Assembly (NCBI RefSeq): GCF_000013625.1
Contig: NC_009659.1
Location: 3,596,001-3,660,000 of the forward strand
Length of the DNA: 64,000 nucleotides
Direction of reading: 5' to 3'
DNA from: Janthinobacterium sp. Marseille
GTDB lineage: Bacteria > Pseudomonadota > Gammaproteobacteria > Burkholderiales > Burkholderiaceae_D
The notes beneath the pieces were generated by a model. It did not search any database. It was not told the origin of the DNA and was given only the letters and a program-made list of their open reading frames with translations. The position numbers and the translations under genes were made by a program. The first letter of the stretch is position 1; each line of letters begins with the position of its first letter. Below are positions 53,938-64,000 of this stretch, one piece after another.

Positions 53938-54600
53938 ATGCACATACGCGATCTCACCCAATTTTTAGCTGAGCTGTCCGAGAACAATAATCGTGCATGG
54001 TTCGTCATGAACAAGCCGCGCTACGATATCCTGCGCGCGGAATTCCTCGAACTGGTGACGGCATTGATCGCGGACATCAGCAAATTCGATCCTGCGGTTG
54101 CCGGCTGCAATCCCAAGAAAGCGTTGTTCCGCATCAATCGCGACATGCGCTTTTCGAAGGAAAAGATCCCGTACAAAACGCATTTTTCCGCAGCCATCAA
54201 TGCGAACGGCTTGAAGAAACCAAGCCAGGGTGGTGGCCCGACCTACTACTTCCATATCAATGAAACCGGCACCCTGCTGGTTGCCGCCGGTGAGTGGATG
54301 CCGCCATCCGAACGCCTGCGCGCGATCCGCCAGCACGTAATCGACGATGCAGCGGGATTTTCCAAGCTGTTGAAAAGCAAGAAGCTGAAAGAGACTTACG
54401 GCGATTTGCAGCAGGAAGGGAAATTGACACGACCACCGAAAGGCTTCGATGCCGACGTACCGCATCTGGAATACATCAAGTTGAAGAGCTTTATCGTGTG
54501 GCGTGAGGTCGAGGTCAGGAAAGTCCCCGACCTCGGGAAAACATTGGCATCAGACTTCAAGGATGCTTATCCACTGGTCACCTGGATGCGCCAGGCCTGA
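53938..54600 (+). CDS. DUF2461 (TIGR02453) family protein
   Basis: The 220-residue protein matches the DUF2461 family, including RDMRFSKEKIPYKTHFSA (short form: FSKEKIPYKTH) and GPTYYFHI. The function of the family is not known. It follows the protease gene by 14 bases and is probably co-transcribed. Its stop directly abuts the stop of convergent tatC. Confidence 0.88.
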   Translation: MHIRDLTQFLAELSENNNRAWFVMNKPRYDILRAEFLELVTALIADISKFDPAVAGCNPKKALFRINRDMRFSKEKIPYKTHFSAAINANGLKKPSQGGGPTYYFHINETGTLLVAAGEWMPPSERLRAIRQHVIDDAAGFSKLLKSKKLKETYGDLQQEGKLTRPPKGFDADVPHLEYIKLKSFIVWREVEVRKVPDLGKTLASDFKDAYPLVTWMRQA

Positions 54601-55365
54601 TTAAATCGATTCGGATTCTTTTGGTGCCTGTGTGATCTTCACGAACAGAGGCGCCAGCAACAGGCCGACCTCATACAGCAGGCATAAAGGCACCGCCAGC
54701 AGGAGCTGGCTCATCACGTCCGGTGGTGTGACGATGGCGGCAATCACGAAGGCACCGACAATCACATACGGGCGTATCTGCTTCAGTTTTTCGACTGACA
54801 CCAAACCCATGCGCACCAGCACGATCACAATGACCGGTACTTCAAAGGTCAGGCCGAAGGCGATAAACATCGTCATGACGAAGCCGAAATAACTATCGAT
54901 ATCCGGCGCCACTGAAATCGACTTCGGCGCAAAGTTATTGATGAAGTGGAAAATCACGCCAAACACGAAGAAGTAACAGAAGGCAACGCCGATCACAAAC
55001 AAAGCCGATGATGACACCACCAGCGGTGCAATCAGCTTCTTTTCATGCGTATACAAGCCAGGCGCGATAAACGCCCACAGCTGGTACAAGACCCACGGCA
55101 GCGAGATCAGGAAAGCTACCAGCATCGTCACCTTCACCGGAATCAGGAAAGGCGTGATGACGCCGGTCGCGATCATTTTGCTGCCTTCCGGCAGCGCCAG
55201 CATCATAGGACGTGCCAGTACATCGTAAATATCGCCGGCCCACGGCATCAGGCACAGAAAGATCACGATCACCACGATAGAGGCTTTCATCAGCCTGCTA
55301 CGCAGTTCAATCAAATGCGAAATGAATGAGTCTTCGTTACCAGTCATGTTCTTTTCTTCATTCAT
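54601..55365 (-). CDS. tatC: Twin-arginine translocase subunit TatC
   Basis: TatC recognises twin-arginine signal peptides. The 254-residue protein has six membrane helices, the N-terminal SFISHLIELRSRL and the LLPWVLYQLWAFIAPGLY region (LPWVLYQLWAFIAPGLY). The ATG at 55365 or the ATG six codons on may be the start. It is the last gene of the his-hinT-tat super-operon. Rieske PetA, encoded in this window, is a likely client. Confidence 0.96.
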   Translation of the reverse strand: MNEEKNMTGNEDSFISHLIELRSRLMKASIVVIVIFLCLMPWAGDIYDVLARPMMLALPEGSKMIATGVITPFLIPVKVTMLVAFLISLPWVLYQLWAFIAPGLYTHEKKLIAPLVVSSSALFVIGVAFCYFFVFGVIFHFINNFAPKSISVAPDIDSYFGFVMTMFIAFGLTFEVPVIVIVLVRMGLVSVEKLKQIRPYVIVGAFVIAAIVTPPDVMSQLLLAVPLCLLYEVGLLLAPLFVKITQAPKESESI

Positions 55366-55462
55366 TATGGCGCGACGGCATACATCTCAGGTGTGCGGGA
55401 ATGGAGCGCTGACTTATGAAAGGGCGCACTGCCCGGCGCCATCAAGCTGCGCAACTGTTTCA

Positions 55463-55969
55463 TCAATGGAAAAACGGTGAGGATTTACGGGCGTTGGCAG
55501 GCGTATGTTTCGCCATGCGGGCGGCACCGGAAATGACACGCGATTTTTGCCCGCTTTGACGCTTGTACCAGGACGGGATGGCCGAGGTATGCGCCAATTT
55601 CTTTTTACGGAAATTTTTGGATTTGGCGGCGGCTTCATCGTAGGTCGGTGGCTCCATCAAGGGATTGAGCTCCATATCCGCACTTGAATCATCCCAGGCT
55701 GAATTCAGGGAACTCTCGGCTTGCGAGACACCTTCCGAAATCGAACGCTGGACATCACTCGCTGCCGACTGCACGTCCTGGTGCATCTTGCGCAGCTCGT
55801 CGAGCTCCATCTCGCGACTCACTTCGGATTTGACATCATTGATGTAGCGTTGCGCACGGCCGAATAAAGTACCGGCCATACGCGCCACTTTCGGCAGTTT
55901 TTCCGGTCCGATGAAAACCAGTGCCGCAACACCAATGATCGCGAGCTTGGAGAAGGCGATATCGATCAT
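55463..55969 (-). CDS. tatB: Twin-arginine translocase subunit TatB
   Basis: The 168-residue protein has the TatB N-terminal helix with IAFSKLAIIGVAALVFIGPEKLP, an amphipathic helix, and a long variable charged C-terminal tail. It forms the receptor complex with TatC. It lies between tatA (69 bases) and tatC (97 bases). Confidence 0.95.
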   Translation of the reverse strand: MIDIAFSKLAIIGVAALVFIGPEKLPKVARMAGTLFGRAQRYINDVKSEVSREMELDELRKMHQDVQSAASDVQRSISEGVSQAESSLNSAWDDSSADMELNPLMEPPTYDEAAAKSKNFRKKKLAHTSAIPSWYKRQSGQKSRVISGAARMAKHTPANARKSSPFFH

Positions 55970-56038
55970 ACGATTAGCGATAAGCTGAACATAGTGTGCG
56001 CAGGTTCAGGCCGGATGGCCGTCCTGCCCACAAGATGA

Positions 56039-56275
56039 TCAGCTGTTCGACTTCTCTTTCACTTCAACGTCAACTGTACCTTTGTCGGCAACCTGCGATG
56101 GCGCAGCGTTCTGGGCAGCAGGCTTGTCGTCCTCGCCGCCTTTCATGCCGTCTTTAAAACCCTTGACGGCTTTACCGACGTCCGAACCCATATTGCCAAG
56201 TTTCTTGGTGCCGAATACCAGCATCACAATGACCAGTACAATCAACCAGTGCCAGATGCTAAATGAACCCATCAT
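56039..56275 (-). CDS. tatA: Twin-arginine translocase subunit TatA
   Basis: The 78-residue protein has a single N-terminal helix ([21 protein letters not shown]) followed by an amphipathic helix ([14 protein letters not shown]). TatA forms the transport pore or membrane-thinning ring. Either of two initial ATG codons may be used. It lies 45 bases after hinT. Confidence 0.96.
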
Positions 56276-56320
56276 TTTCTCCTTGTTAAGCGTCGCCGCC
56301 CTGTTTCTAGAATTATTGTT

Positions 56321-56707
56321 TTAAGCCAGTGACCGGCGCCATGGACGCGGCCCGCCTAGCACATGCATATGCAGATGGTACACCTCTTGCCCACCATCCG
56401 GCCCGATATTGAAAAGCGTTTTGAAACCACCACTGCCGACACCATTGCCATCCGCGCGGTAACCAACGCCCTGCTCTTGCGCCAGCTTGGGCGCGAGCAA
56501 GGATATTTTACCCAACAAAGCAGCGTCTTCAGTCGTGCAATCAGCCAATGTTGCGACATGCTTTTTTGGAATGATCAGGAAATGGACCGGTGCAGCGGGA
56601 TTGATATCGTTGAATGCGAGCAGATCGTCGTCTTCATAAATAATCTGCGCAGGAATTTGTTTCGCGGCAATTTTACAAAAAATACAATTATCCAAATGAA
56701 ACTCCAT
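56321..56707 (-). CDS. hinT: Histidine triad (HIT) nucleotide-binding protein
   Basis: The 128-residue protein is a purine nucleoside phosphoramidase. It has the HIT active-site motif YHLHMHVLGG near residue 108 and the N-terminal CIFCKIAAKQIPA. It lies between hisE and tatA in the conserved Burkholderiales order. Confidence 0.94.
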   Translation of the reverse strand: MEFHLDNCIFCKIAAKQIPAQIIYEDDDLLAFNDINPAAPVHFLIIPKKHVATLADCTTEDAALLGKISLLAPKLAQEQGVGYRADGNGVGSGGFKTLFNIGPDGGQEVYHLHMHVLGGPRPWRRSLA

Positions 56708-56749
56708 CGTGGTTGGTTCTCAACGCCAGCGTATCAGATGTGGTGATAA

Positions 56750-57091
56750 TTAGTCTGCTTTGCGCGCAGCTTTTTCTTCAATTCCGGAAATGCCTTCACG
56801 GCGCGCCAGCTCATTGACCACATCCTGCGGCGTCAAATCGAATTGCGCCAGCAGGACTGCGGAATGGAACCAGAGGTCGGCACACTCGTACAAGACCTTG
56901 GACTTGTCCGCACCGGCGCGCGCATCCTTGGCCGCCATCACCAGCTCGGTCGCTTCTTCGCCGATTTTTTTCAAAATCGCGTCGTCGCCCTTGCTGAACA
57001 GGCGTGCCACATAGGATTTATCAGGATCGCCGCCATTCGCCGGCTTGCGCGACTCAATCACGGCCGACAGGCGTTTCAGGGTTTCACTCAT
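56750..57091 (-). CDS. hisE: Phosphoribosyl-ATP diphosphatase
   Basis: HisE catalyses the second histidine step, converting PR-ATP to PR-AMP. The 113-residue all-alpha protein has [16 protein letters not shown] and the [12 protein letters not shown] motif. It is separate from HisI, as usual in Betaproteobacteria, and lies 12 bases after it. Confidence 0.96.
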   Translation of the reverse strand: MSETLKRLSAVIESRKPANGGDPDKSYVARLFSKGDDAILKKIGEEATELVMAAKDARAGADKSKVLYECADLWFHSAVLLAQFDLTPQDVVNELARREGISGIEEKAARKAD

Positions 57092-57103
57092 GCGACTCCG
57101 CCT

Positions 57104-57508
57104 TTACTTGTAAATCGTTTCCGGATTTTTCAGCACAGGCTCTACCGTTTCCCAGTCGCCGTCTTTTGCGCCGCCTTCAAACTTCTGGAAGAAGCAGGAG
57201 TGGCGTCCGGTATGGCAGGCAATCTTGCCGACCTGTTCGACCTTGAGCAAGACCACGTCTTCATCGCAGTCGAGCCGTACTTCATGTACTTTTTGCGTAT
57301 GGCCGGACTCTTCGCCCTTGTGCCACAGTTTTTTGCGCGAACGGCTCCAGTAGATCGCTTCGCCGGTTTCTATGGTTTTGGCCAGCGCGTCACGATTCAT
57401 CCACGCAAACATCAGCACGTCATTCGTACCGACTTCCTGGGCGATGACCGGCACCAGGCCGTGTTCATCCCATTTCACCTTATTCAGCCATTTTGCATTG
57501 CTGCTCAT
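57104..57508 (-). CDS. hisI: Phosphoribosyl-AMP cyclohydrolase
   Basis: HisI opens the purine ring of PR-AMP in the third step. The 134-residue enzyme has the metal motifs [11 protein letters not shown] and [10 protein letters not shown]. It overlaps hisF by four bases. Confidence 0.96.
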   Translation of the reverse strand: MSSNAKWLNKVKWDEHGLVPVIAQEVGTNDVLMFAWMNRDALAKTIETGEAIYWSRSRKKLWHKGEESGHTQKVHEVRLDCDEDVVLLKVEQVGKIACHTGRHSCFFQKFEGGAKDGDWETVEPVLKNPETIYK

Positions 57509-58269
57509 ACCAACCTCATTGGAATACCTTGATCTGCCATGAAACGCTTGGCTTCCTGCACCGTGTGCTGGCCGTAATGGAAGATACTCGCCGCCAGCAC
57601 CGCATCAGCACGCCCGACCTTGACGCCATCCGCCAGGTCCTGCAAGCCACCGACGCCGCCGGACGCAATCACGGGGATGCTGATCGCATCCGAGACCGAG
57701 CGCGTCAGGTCCAGGTCGAAACCAATCTTGGTGCCGTCGCGATCCATGCTGGTCAGCAGGATTTCACCGGCACCCAGGTTTTGCATTTTCTTTGCCCATT
57801 CGACCGCATCCAGGCCGGTTGCCTTGCGGCCGCCATGCGTGAACACTTCCCAGCGGCCATCGGATGCCTTCTTCGCATCGATAGCCACGACTATGCATTG
57901 CGAGCCGTACTTCTGCGACGCATCGAATACCAGTTGCGGATTGCTGATGGCGGAACTGTTGATACCGACCTTGTCCGCACCTGCATTCAGCAAACGCCTT
58001 ACATCGTCGACCGCACGCACACCGCCGCCCACCGTCAATGGGATAAACACTTGTGAAGCGACCGCTTCGATAATATCGAGGATCAGGTCGCGCCCATCCG
58101 AAGTCGCGGTAATGTCGAGGAAGGTAATCTCGTCGGCACCCTGCTCGTCATAGCGACGCGCGATTTCAATCGGGTCGCCGGCATCGCGCAACTCGAGGAA
58201 ATTGACACCCTTGACGACGCGACCGGCGGTCACATCGAGGCAAGGGATGATACGTTTTGCCAGTGTCAT
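57505..58269 (-). CDS. hisF: Imidazole glycerol phosphate synthase, cyclase subunit
   Basis: HisF is a beta/alpha-barrel that makes imidazole glycerol phosphate and AICAR with ammonia from HisH. The 254-residue protein has the catalytic aspartates in [13 protein letters not shown] and [10 protein letters not shown] and phosphate-binding ASGGVGG. It overlaps hisA and hisI by four bases each. Confidence 0.97.
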   Translation of the reverse strand: MTLAKRIIPCLDVTAGRVVKGVNFLELRDAGDPIEIARRYDEQGADEITFLDITATSDGRDLILDIIEAVASQVFIPLTVGGGVRAVDDVRRLLNAGADKVGINSSAISNPQLVFDASQKYGSQCIVVAIDAKKASDGRWEVFTHGGRKATGLDAVEWAKKMQNLGAGEILLTSMDRDGTKIGFDLDLTRSVSDAISIPVIASGGVGGLQDLADGVKVGRADAVLAASIFHYGQHTVQEAKRFMADQGIPMRLV

Positions 58270-59051
58270 GCGTCCGCTTCCGGTGCTTCGTCTGTCAACT
58301 CGTCGGCACGGTCCTGCGCCGAGCGCAAGTCCAGCGTGCCTTCATAAATCGAACGACCGCAAATCACGCCTTCGATGCCTTCATCCTGTACCGCGCACAG
58401 CGCTTCCACATCCTTGATGTTGTGCACACCACCGGAAGCGATGACTGGAATCGTCATGCTTTGTGCCAGCTTGACGGTGGCTTCAATATTCACGCCGCCC
58501 ATCATGCCGTCACGGCCGATATCGGTATAGATGATGGATTCACAGCCGTAATCTTCGAATTTCTTCGCCAGGTCTATCACTTCATGGCCGCTCAGCTTGC
58601 TCCAGCCATCGGTTGCAACCTTGCCATCCTTGGCGTCGAGGCCGACGATGATCTGGCCCGGGAAGGCGCTGCAGGCATCGTGCAGGAAGCCCGGGTTCTT
58701 GACAGCTGCGGTACCGATGATGATGTAGCTCAGGCCATCGTCGAGATAGCGCTCGATGGTGTCGAGGTCACGAATCCCGCCGCCGAGTTGCACCGGGATT
58801 TCTTCGATACCGTTTTTTTCCGCGTATTCGCGTACCGCCTGCAGGATCGATTTGACCGCCGATTCATTCTTCGGCTTGCCGGCAAACGCGCCGTTCAAAT
58901 CAACCAGATGCAGACGACGCGCACCTTGCAATAACCAGTGACGCGCCATTTCGGCAGGGTCTTCGGAAAATACAGTGGCTTGGTCCATATCGCCTTGTTT
59001 CAGGCGAACGCAGTGACCGTCTTTCAGATCGATGGCAGGTATGAGCAGCAT
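58266..59051 (-). CDS. hisA: ProFAR isomerase (HisA)
   Basis: HisA isomerises ProFAR to PRFAR. The 261-residue barrel enzyme has D8 in [13 protein letters not shown] and the second acid in [10 protein letters not shown], the same pattern as HisF. It ends in an ATGA overlap with hisF. A short acidic tail follows the barrel. Confidence 0.97.
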   Translation of the reverse strand: MLLIPAIDLKDGHCVRLKQGDMDQATVFSEDPAEMARHWLLQGARRLHLVDLNGAFAGKPKNESAVKSILQAVREYAEKNGIEEIPVQLGGGIRDLDTIERYLDDGLSYIIIGTAAVKNPGFLHDACSAFPGQIIVGLDAKDGKVATDGWSKLSGHEVIDLAKKFEDYGCESIIYTDIGRDGMMGGVNIEATVKLAQSMTIPVIASGGVHNIKDVEALCAVQDEGIEGVICGRSIYEGTLDLRSAQDRADELTDEAPEADA

Positions 59052-59107
59052 GGATACGTTTGGAGTGTGAGGTTGTAAGTAGAAAAGAAAGCGATAGTGA
59101 ATAAGGC

Positions 59108-59746
59108 TTACGGATTCCAGTGAACAAAATTCTTGTACAGCTGCAGTCCGGCCGTGGCACTTTTTTCCGGATGGAACTGCGTCGCAAAGATGTTATCGCG
59201 TGCAATCGCGCTGCAAAACGGCGCGCCGTAGGGTGTTTCACCTACCATGTGGGCGATATTTGCAGGGACGGCGTAATAACTATGCACGAAATAGAAGTAG
59301 CTGTCGTCAGCAATCTGGTCCCACAGCGGATGTGACTGCGCCTGGCGCACGCGGTTCCAACCCATTTGCGGGACTTTAAAACGGGAACCGTCTTCCTGCA
59401 ATTGCTGGTCGAGGCGGAATTTGATTACCTTGCCGGGGAACAAGCCGAGGCCGGCGGTATCGCCTTCCTCGCTCCAGTCGAACATCAATTGCTCGCCGAC
59501 ACAGACACCAAACAAAGGTTTGTTACGGGCGGCATCGAGCAAGGCCTCCTGCAAACCCGATTCCTGCAGCGAACGCATGCAATCCGGGATTGCACCCTGC
59601 CCCGGCAGGACCAGGCGGTCAGCCGTATGGATGTCATTGAGCTCACCCGAAATACGGACATCCGCTTCAGGAGCCACTTTACGCAAAGCCTGGGCGACCG
59701 AGCGCAGATTGCCCACGCCGTAATCCACTACAACAATTTTGTTCAT
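59108..59746 (-). CDS. hisH: Imidazole glycerol phosphate synthase, glutaminase subunit
   Basis: HisH supplies ammonia to HisF. The 212-residue class I glutaminase has the nucleophile C82 in [10 protein letters not shown] and the His-Glu pair in QFHPEKS. The usual leucine after the cysteine is replaced by valine. It lies 54 bases after hisB and 56 before hisA. Confidence 0.96.
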   Translation of the reverse strand: MNKIVVVDYGVGNLRSVAQALRKVAPEADVRISGELNDIHTADRLVLPGQGAIPDCMRSLQESGLQEALLDAARNKPLFGVCVGEQLMFDWSEEGDTAGLGLFPGKVIKFRLDQQLQEDGSRFKVPQMGWNRVRQAQSHPLWDQIADDSYFYFVHSYYAVPANIAHMVGETPYGAPFCSAIARDNIFATQFHPEKSATAGLQLYKNFVHWNP

Positions 59747-59800
59747 ACCGGTTGATTCAGATTTCAGTGAATTGAAATTCTCTTGCAGGCCGCAAGCAGC

Positions 59801-60397
59801 TTACAGGCTGCCTTTGGTCGATGGAATCGTACCAACGGAACGCGGATCCAGTTCAGCCGCCATGCGCAATGCACGGCCGAAGGCCTTGAATACGGTTTCG
59901 CACTGATGGTGGGCATTCGCGCCACGCAAATTATCGATATGCAAAGATACCAGGGCGTGATTGACGAAGCCCTGGAAGAATTCGTGTGTCAGATCGACAT
60001 CAAAGGTGCCTATCATCGAACGGGTGAACGGGACATGGAATTCCAGTCCTGGACGACCCGAGAAATCGATGACGACGCGCGACAACGCTTCATCCAGCGG
60101 CACATAGGAATGACCGTAACGACGAATGCCTTTTTTGTCGCCGATTGCCTTGGCAAAAGCCTGGCCCAGCGTAATGCCGACGTCTTCCACCGTGTGGTGG
60201 GCATCGATATGCAGATCACCTTTGGCTTCGATATCCAGATCGATCAGGCCGTGACGGGCGATCTGATCCAGCATATGGTCGAGGAAAGGCACGCCGGTGT
60301 TCAGTTTTTGCTGACCGGTACCATCGATATTGATCGCAACGCGGATTTGCGTCTCGTTGGTATTGCGCGTGATTTCTGCAGTGCGTGGCGTAGACAT
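59801..60397 (-). CDS. hisB: Imidazoleglycerol-phosphate dehydratase
   Basis: The 198-residue monofunctional enzyme catalyses the sixth histidine step. Metal-binding histidine motifs HHTVED and HHQCE are present, as is [15 protein letters not shown]. The ATG at 60397 (MSTPRTAEI) is chosen over an in-frame TTG two codons upstream. A 243-base gap separates it from the methyltransferase gene; an own promoter may be present but was not identified. Confidence 0.96.
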   Translation of the reverse strand: MSTPRTAEITRNTNETQIRVAINIDGTGQQKLNTGVPFLDHMLDQIARHGLIDLDIEAKGDLHIDAHHTVEDVGITLGQAFAKAIGDKKGIRRYGHSYVPLDEALSRVVIDFSGRPGLEFHVPFTRSMIGTFDVDLTHEFFQGFVNHALVSLHIDNLRGANAHHQCETVFKAFGRALRMAAELDPRSVGTIPSTKGSL

Positions 60398-60640
60398 ATT
60401 CAATTAACAACCAGTAATGACGATGAGAGTGATGCCAGTACAGCATCGAGATATAAACCACCTTGTCTCTTCAGAGGCAAAGCTTAGCCAACTTTCTGGC
60501 AATACATGCATTTTACCCACATTTTCAGCAAGGACTTTGGCTTCCGGCACTTGATTCGCCACATCCAGGCCGTTTTTACACCGGGAAGCGAAGGAATCGG
60601 CCGAAAAGCGGTGATGTTTAGCAATTACACATCATATCAA
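60398..60640. other. 243-base gap between the methyltransferase gene and hisB
   Basis: No gene was recognised on either strand. Reverse-strand translation shows no hisC remnant. The gap is unusual in an otherwise tight operon and may hold a promoter or mark the edge of the methyltransferase insertion. Confidence 0.45.
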
Positions 60641-61462
60641 TCAGTTTTCTTCGGCGGCCGGATTCAATTCCTGGCCGGGCGCGGGCGCAATATTTGATGC
60701 AGGAATGGACTCCAGTGCCTGCAAGCGCTTTTCTATCATCTCGCAATATTCGGCATTCAACTCAAAGCCGACGAAGTGCCGCCCGCAACGCTTGGCTGCC
60801 GCTGCCGTCGTGCCGCTGCCCATGAAAGGATCGAGTACCACGCCACCCGGCGGGCAGGATGCCTTCAACATGCGTTCGACGATTTCCAGCGGCTTCTGGG
60901 TCGGATGGTCGGCGCGCTCGCGATGTTCCTTGTGCAGGCGCGACACACTCCACACATCTTTCGGGTTGTAACCCATCTCCAGCCACTTCGCGCCGACGAA
61001 GATGGAACGTGAACGCGCCTTTTTGGTTTCCGCATCGTAAGGGATGCGGACCGCGTCCAGGTCGAAATAGTAATCCTTGGCCTTGGCAAAGAAACCGATG
61101 GTGTCGTGCACTGAAGAAAACTTGCGGGTGCCGCCACCCATCGACGGCACCCGTCGGTCCCAGACGATTTCATTGAGCATGGTCATGCGCTTCTTCAGCA
61201 TGACGAATACTTCCGGCGAATAACGCCAGGTCAGGAATATATACAGGCTGCCGTTGGGCTTGAGCTTGGGTAATGCGGCATCTATCCACTGTTCCATCCA
61301 CGACAGATAGGCATCGGCATCCAGCTTGTCGGAATCGTTGCCGTAATCCTTGCCCAGTCCATACGGCGGATCGGCAATGATCAGGTCGATCGCCGCATCG
61401 GGAATACGCGCCAGTCCAGCCAGCGCATCTTCACAGAATATGCGATCGCGCCAGACTGTCAT
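60641..61462 (-). CDS. Orphan site-specific DNA methyltransferase (beta-type amino-MTase) in the his operon
   Basis: The 273-residue protein has motif IV DPPY at residues 31-34 before the SAM-binding motif DPFMGSGTT at 211-219, the order of beta-class N6-adenine or N4-cytosine methyltransferases. A HPTQKP segment lies at about 186-191. The roughly 100-180 region between them would recognise the target DNA. No restriction enzyme gene is near, so it is an orphan, perhaps regulatory like CcrM or YhdJ. It lies 19 bases after hisD, in the position of hisC in related operons. Target sequence is unknown. Confidence 0.88.
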   Translation of the reverse strand: MTVWRDRIFCEDALAGLARIPDAAIDLIIADPPYGLGKDYGNDSDKLDADAYLSWMEQWIDAALPKLKPNGSLYIFLTWRYSPEVFVMLKKRMTMLNEIVWDRRVPSMGGGTRKFSSVHDTIGFFAKAKDYYFDLDAVRIPYDAETKKARSRSIFVGAKWLEMGYNPKDVWSVSRLHKEHRERADHPTQKPLEIVERMLKASCPPGGVVLDPFMGSGTTAAAAKRCGRHFVGFELNAEYCEMIEKRLQALESIPASNIAPAPGQELNPAAEEN

Positions 61463-61481
61463 GGCTGCATCCCGATGGACT

Positions 61482-62795
61482 TCATTTCAGCCGATATTCC
61501 GCAGAACGGGCGTGCGCCTGCAAGCCCTCGCCGTAAGCCAGTTCAGCCGCAACCTTGCCCAGCGTCTGCGCACCACCTTCGCTGACTTGCAGCATGCTGG
61601 AACGCTTCTGGAAATCGTAGACGCCCAAAGGTGAAGAGAAACGCGCAGTACGCGAAGTCGGCAACACATGGTTCGGACCGGCGCAGTAATCACCAAGCGA
61701 CTCGGAAGAAAAGCGGCCGAGGAACATCGCGCCGGCATGGCGGATCTTGTCCGCCCACTGCTGCGGATTTTCGGTCGAAATTTCCAGATGTTCGGCAGCG
61801 ATCAGGTTGGCGATCTCGCACGCTTCATCCATGTCGCGCACCTTGATCATCGCACCGCGATTCGTCAGCGATGTGGTGATTACATCCTTGCGCGGCATAT
61901 CGGCCAGTTGCCGATTGATACTGTCTGCGACCGCATCGAGGTAAGCCGCATCCGGGCAAATCAGGATGGATTGCGCCAGTTCATCATGCTCGGCTTGCGA
62001 AAACAAGTCCATCGCAATCCAGTCGGGATTGGTGGTGCCGTCACATACCACCAGGATTTCCGATGGGCCGGCAATCATGTCGATACCAACGGTACCGAAA
62101 ACACGGCGCTTGGCTGCCGCAACATAGGCATTGCCCGGGCCGACGATCTTGTCGACTTGCGGAATAGTCGCCGTACCGTAGGCCAGCGCGGCAACCGCCT
62201 GCGCACCACCGATTGTAAATACGCGATCTACACCGGACATCGCAGCCGCGGCCAGCACCAGTTCATTCTGCACACCATTCGGTGTCGGTACCACCATGAT
62301 GACTTCCTGCACACCGGCGACTTTGGCCGGGATCGCGTTCATCAATACCGATGACGGATAAGCTGCCTTACCGCCCGGCACATAAATGCCGACGCGATCC
62401 AGCGGTGTCACTTTCTGGCCGAGGATAGTGCCGTCCGCTTCGGTGTAGCTAAAGCCGTCAGAACCGATCTCGTTTTTTTGCCGTTCGTGATACGCACGCA
62501 CGCGATCCGCTGCAGTCTGCAAGGCGGCACGACGCACCGGTGACAATTGCGCCAAAGCGGCTTGCAGGTCGGCGCTCTTGATTTCCAGGGCTTGAAGGCT
62601 ATCCGCCTCGACATGGTCGAACTGCTTCGTGTATTCCAGCACTGCGACATCGCCGCGTTTTTTCACATCTTCGAGGATGCGCAGCACCGCACGATCAATC
62701 GCCTCGTCTTCGCTGGCTTCGAAAGCCAGCACGTCAGCCAGTTGCTGGCGGAAGTCGGGATGGGTGGAATCAAATTTGCGTATCTGTATGGACAT
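61482..62795 (-). CDS. hisD: Histidinol dehydrogenase
   Basis: HisD oxidises histidinol to histidine in the last two steps. The 437-residue enzyme has the family signature around [16 protein letters not shown] and the IAGPSEILV segment. Two ATG codons (62798 and 62795) start the frame. It follows hisG by 49 bases and precedes the methyltransferase by 19. Confidence 0.96.
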   Translation of the reverse strand: MSIQIRKFDSTHPDFRQQLADVLAFEASEDEAIDRAVLRILEDVKKRGDVAVLEYTKQFDHVEADSLQALEIKSADLQAALAQLSPVRRAALQTAADRVRAYHERQKNEIGSDGFSYTEADGTILGQKVTPLDRVGIYVPGGKAAYPSSVLMNAIPAKVAGVQEVIMVVPTPNGVQNELVLAAAAMSGVDRVFTIGGAQAVAALAYGTATIPQVDKIVGPGNAYVAAAKRRVFGTVGIDMIAGPSEILVVCDGTTNPDWIAMDLFSQAEHDELAQSILICPDAAYLDAVADSINRQLADMPRKDVITTSLTNRGAMIKVRDMDEACEIANLIAAEHLEISTENPQQWADKIRHAGAMFLGRFSSESLGDYCAGPNHVLPTSRTARFSSPLGVYDFQKRSSMLQVSEGGAQTLGKVAAELAYGEGLQAHARSAEYRLK

Positions 62796-62844
62796 CATTT
62801 TTCTCAATCAAGCCATGTAGGAATCGAATCCTGTTGTTGCGACA

Positions 62845-63506
62845 TCAAGACGAACGTTTCGATGCTTTTTCAAATGCTTCAAGTATAGGTTGCAGGCGCT
62901 CACGTTTCAGCTTCAGCGCAGCCTTGTTGACGACCAGGCGCGAAGAGATATCCATGATACGTTCCACTTCAACCAGGTGGTTGGCGCGCAGGGTGCTTCC
63001 GGTACTGACCAGATCGACGATGGCATCCGCCAGGCCAACCAGGGGACCCAGCTCCATCGAACCATACAACTTGATCAGGTCGACGTGCACACCTTTCGCT
63101 GCGAAGTGCTCACGCGCAGTCTGCACATATTTGGTGACCACGCGCAAACGCGCGCCCTGTTGCACGGCGCTTTCATAATCAAAGCCATCCTTGACCGCGA
63201 CCGACATGCGGCAATTCGCGATATTCAAGTCGATCGGCTGGTACAAGCCTTCGCCGCCATGCTCGAGCAAGACATCCTTGCCGGCCACGCCGAAATCGGC
63301 TGCCCCGTATTGCACATAAGTCGGCACGTCCGAAGCGCGCACGATAATCACGCGCACATTCGCATCATTGGTTTGCAAGATCAGCTTGCGCGAGGTTTCC
63401 GGATCTTCGGTGACCTTGATGCCGGCAGCTTCCAGCAGCGGCAGGGTTTCTTCAAAGATACGGCCCTTGGACAGCGCCAGTGTCAGTTGTTGGGTTTCTT
63501 GCGTCA

Positions 63507-63507
<1 letters not shown>
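62845..63507 (-). CDS. hisG: ATP phosphoribosyltransferase, short form
   Basis: HisG catalyses the first committed histidine step. The 220-residue length marks the short, HisZ-dependent form without the C-terminal regulatory domain; hisZ is not in the window. Features include [16 protein letters not shown] and [14 protein letters not shown]. Its start overlaps the murA stop by one base (TAATG). Confidence 0.96.

Positions 63508-64000
<493 letters not shown>

Noticed and set aside
59783..60487. 234-codon forward frame opposite hisB
   Set aside because: It is the complement shadow of hisB, whose metal-binding motifs and operon position are clear.
60506..60697. Forward 63-codon frame in the gap before the methyltransferase stop
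   Set aside because: Overlaps the methyltransferase 3' end on the opposite strand and has no recognisable motif.

Overview
The window looks like a stretch of core chromosome from a betaproteobacterium of the order Burkholderiales, most likely family Oxalobacteraceae (Herminiimonas/Janthinobacterium-like). That placement is an inference from gene order and protein style: the murA-his-hinT-tatABC super-operon, petABC next to sspA/sspB, and slmA near argB are all typical of Burkholderiales. Base composition is even. No phage, insertion sequence, transposase, integrase or CRISPR array was recognised. Almost all DNA is coding, and several convergent gene pairs end within 0 to 8 bases of each other.

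Left part (1-17000). The tail of an EnvC-like hydrolase activator is coupled to a CtpA-type protease, followed by a MoeB/ThiF-type enzyme. Next come a secreted double PilJ-motif protein, a Spy/CpxP-like periplasmic chaperone with a His-rich tail behind a CpxR-like box, and a CpxRA-type two-component pair. A PabB-PabC fusion, slmA, a HAD nucleotidase, a TraB/GumN protein, an EAL protein with a degenerate GGDEF domain, and argB follow. Then there is a compact stress-sigma cassette (ECF sigma factor, zinc-binding anti-sigma candidate, eight-cysteine CWC protein) and the birA-coaX-SPOR operon.

Middle part (17000-46000). An MCE/Mla-type lipid transporter operon (STAS-permease, ATPase, MCE protein, PqiC-like lipoprotein) leads into VanZ-like, ferredoxin-like and hydrolase genes. 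It is followed by a DacA/C-type carboxypeptidase, D-amino acid aminotransferase, ybeD, lipB and lipA. After an MHS-family permease, an ABC exporter and a CopD-like protein comes a roughly 650-base stretch without recognisable genes. This precedes a six-gene Mrp/Pha cation/proton antiporter operon whose first gene fuses subunits A and B. A 1110-residue AsmA-like DUF748 protein, tex, grxD, ubiX and an orphan amino-acid-binding protein follow.

Right part (46000-64000). A tRNA-Thr(UGU) gene, sspB, sspA and the cytochrome bc1 operon petABC are followed by mscL, a lone LuxR-type response regulator, a NIF3 protein and a DegS-like protease. The last 9.4 kb is one reverse-strand super-operon: murA, hisG, hisD, an orphan DNA methyltransferase, hisB, hisH, hisA, hisF, hisI, hisE, hinT, tatA, tatB, tatC. 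The methyltransferase sits where hisC is normally found in this order.

Most of the window is conserved housekeeping DNA. The items most worth a second look are the methyltransferase in the hisC position, the CpxR-like box in front of the His-rich Spy-like gene, the sigma/anti-sigma/CWC cassette, the double PilJ-motif secreted protein, and the non-coding stretch before the antiporter operon.
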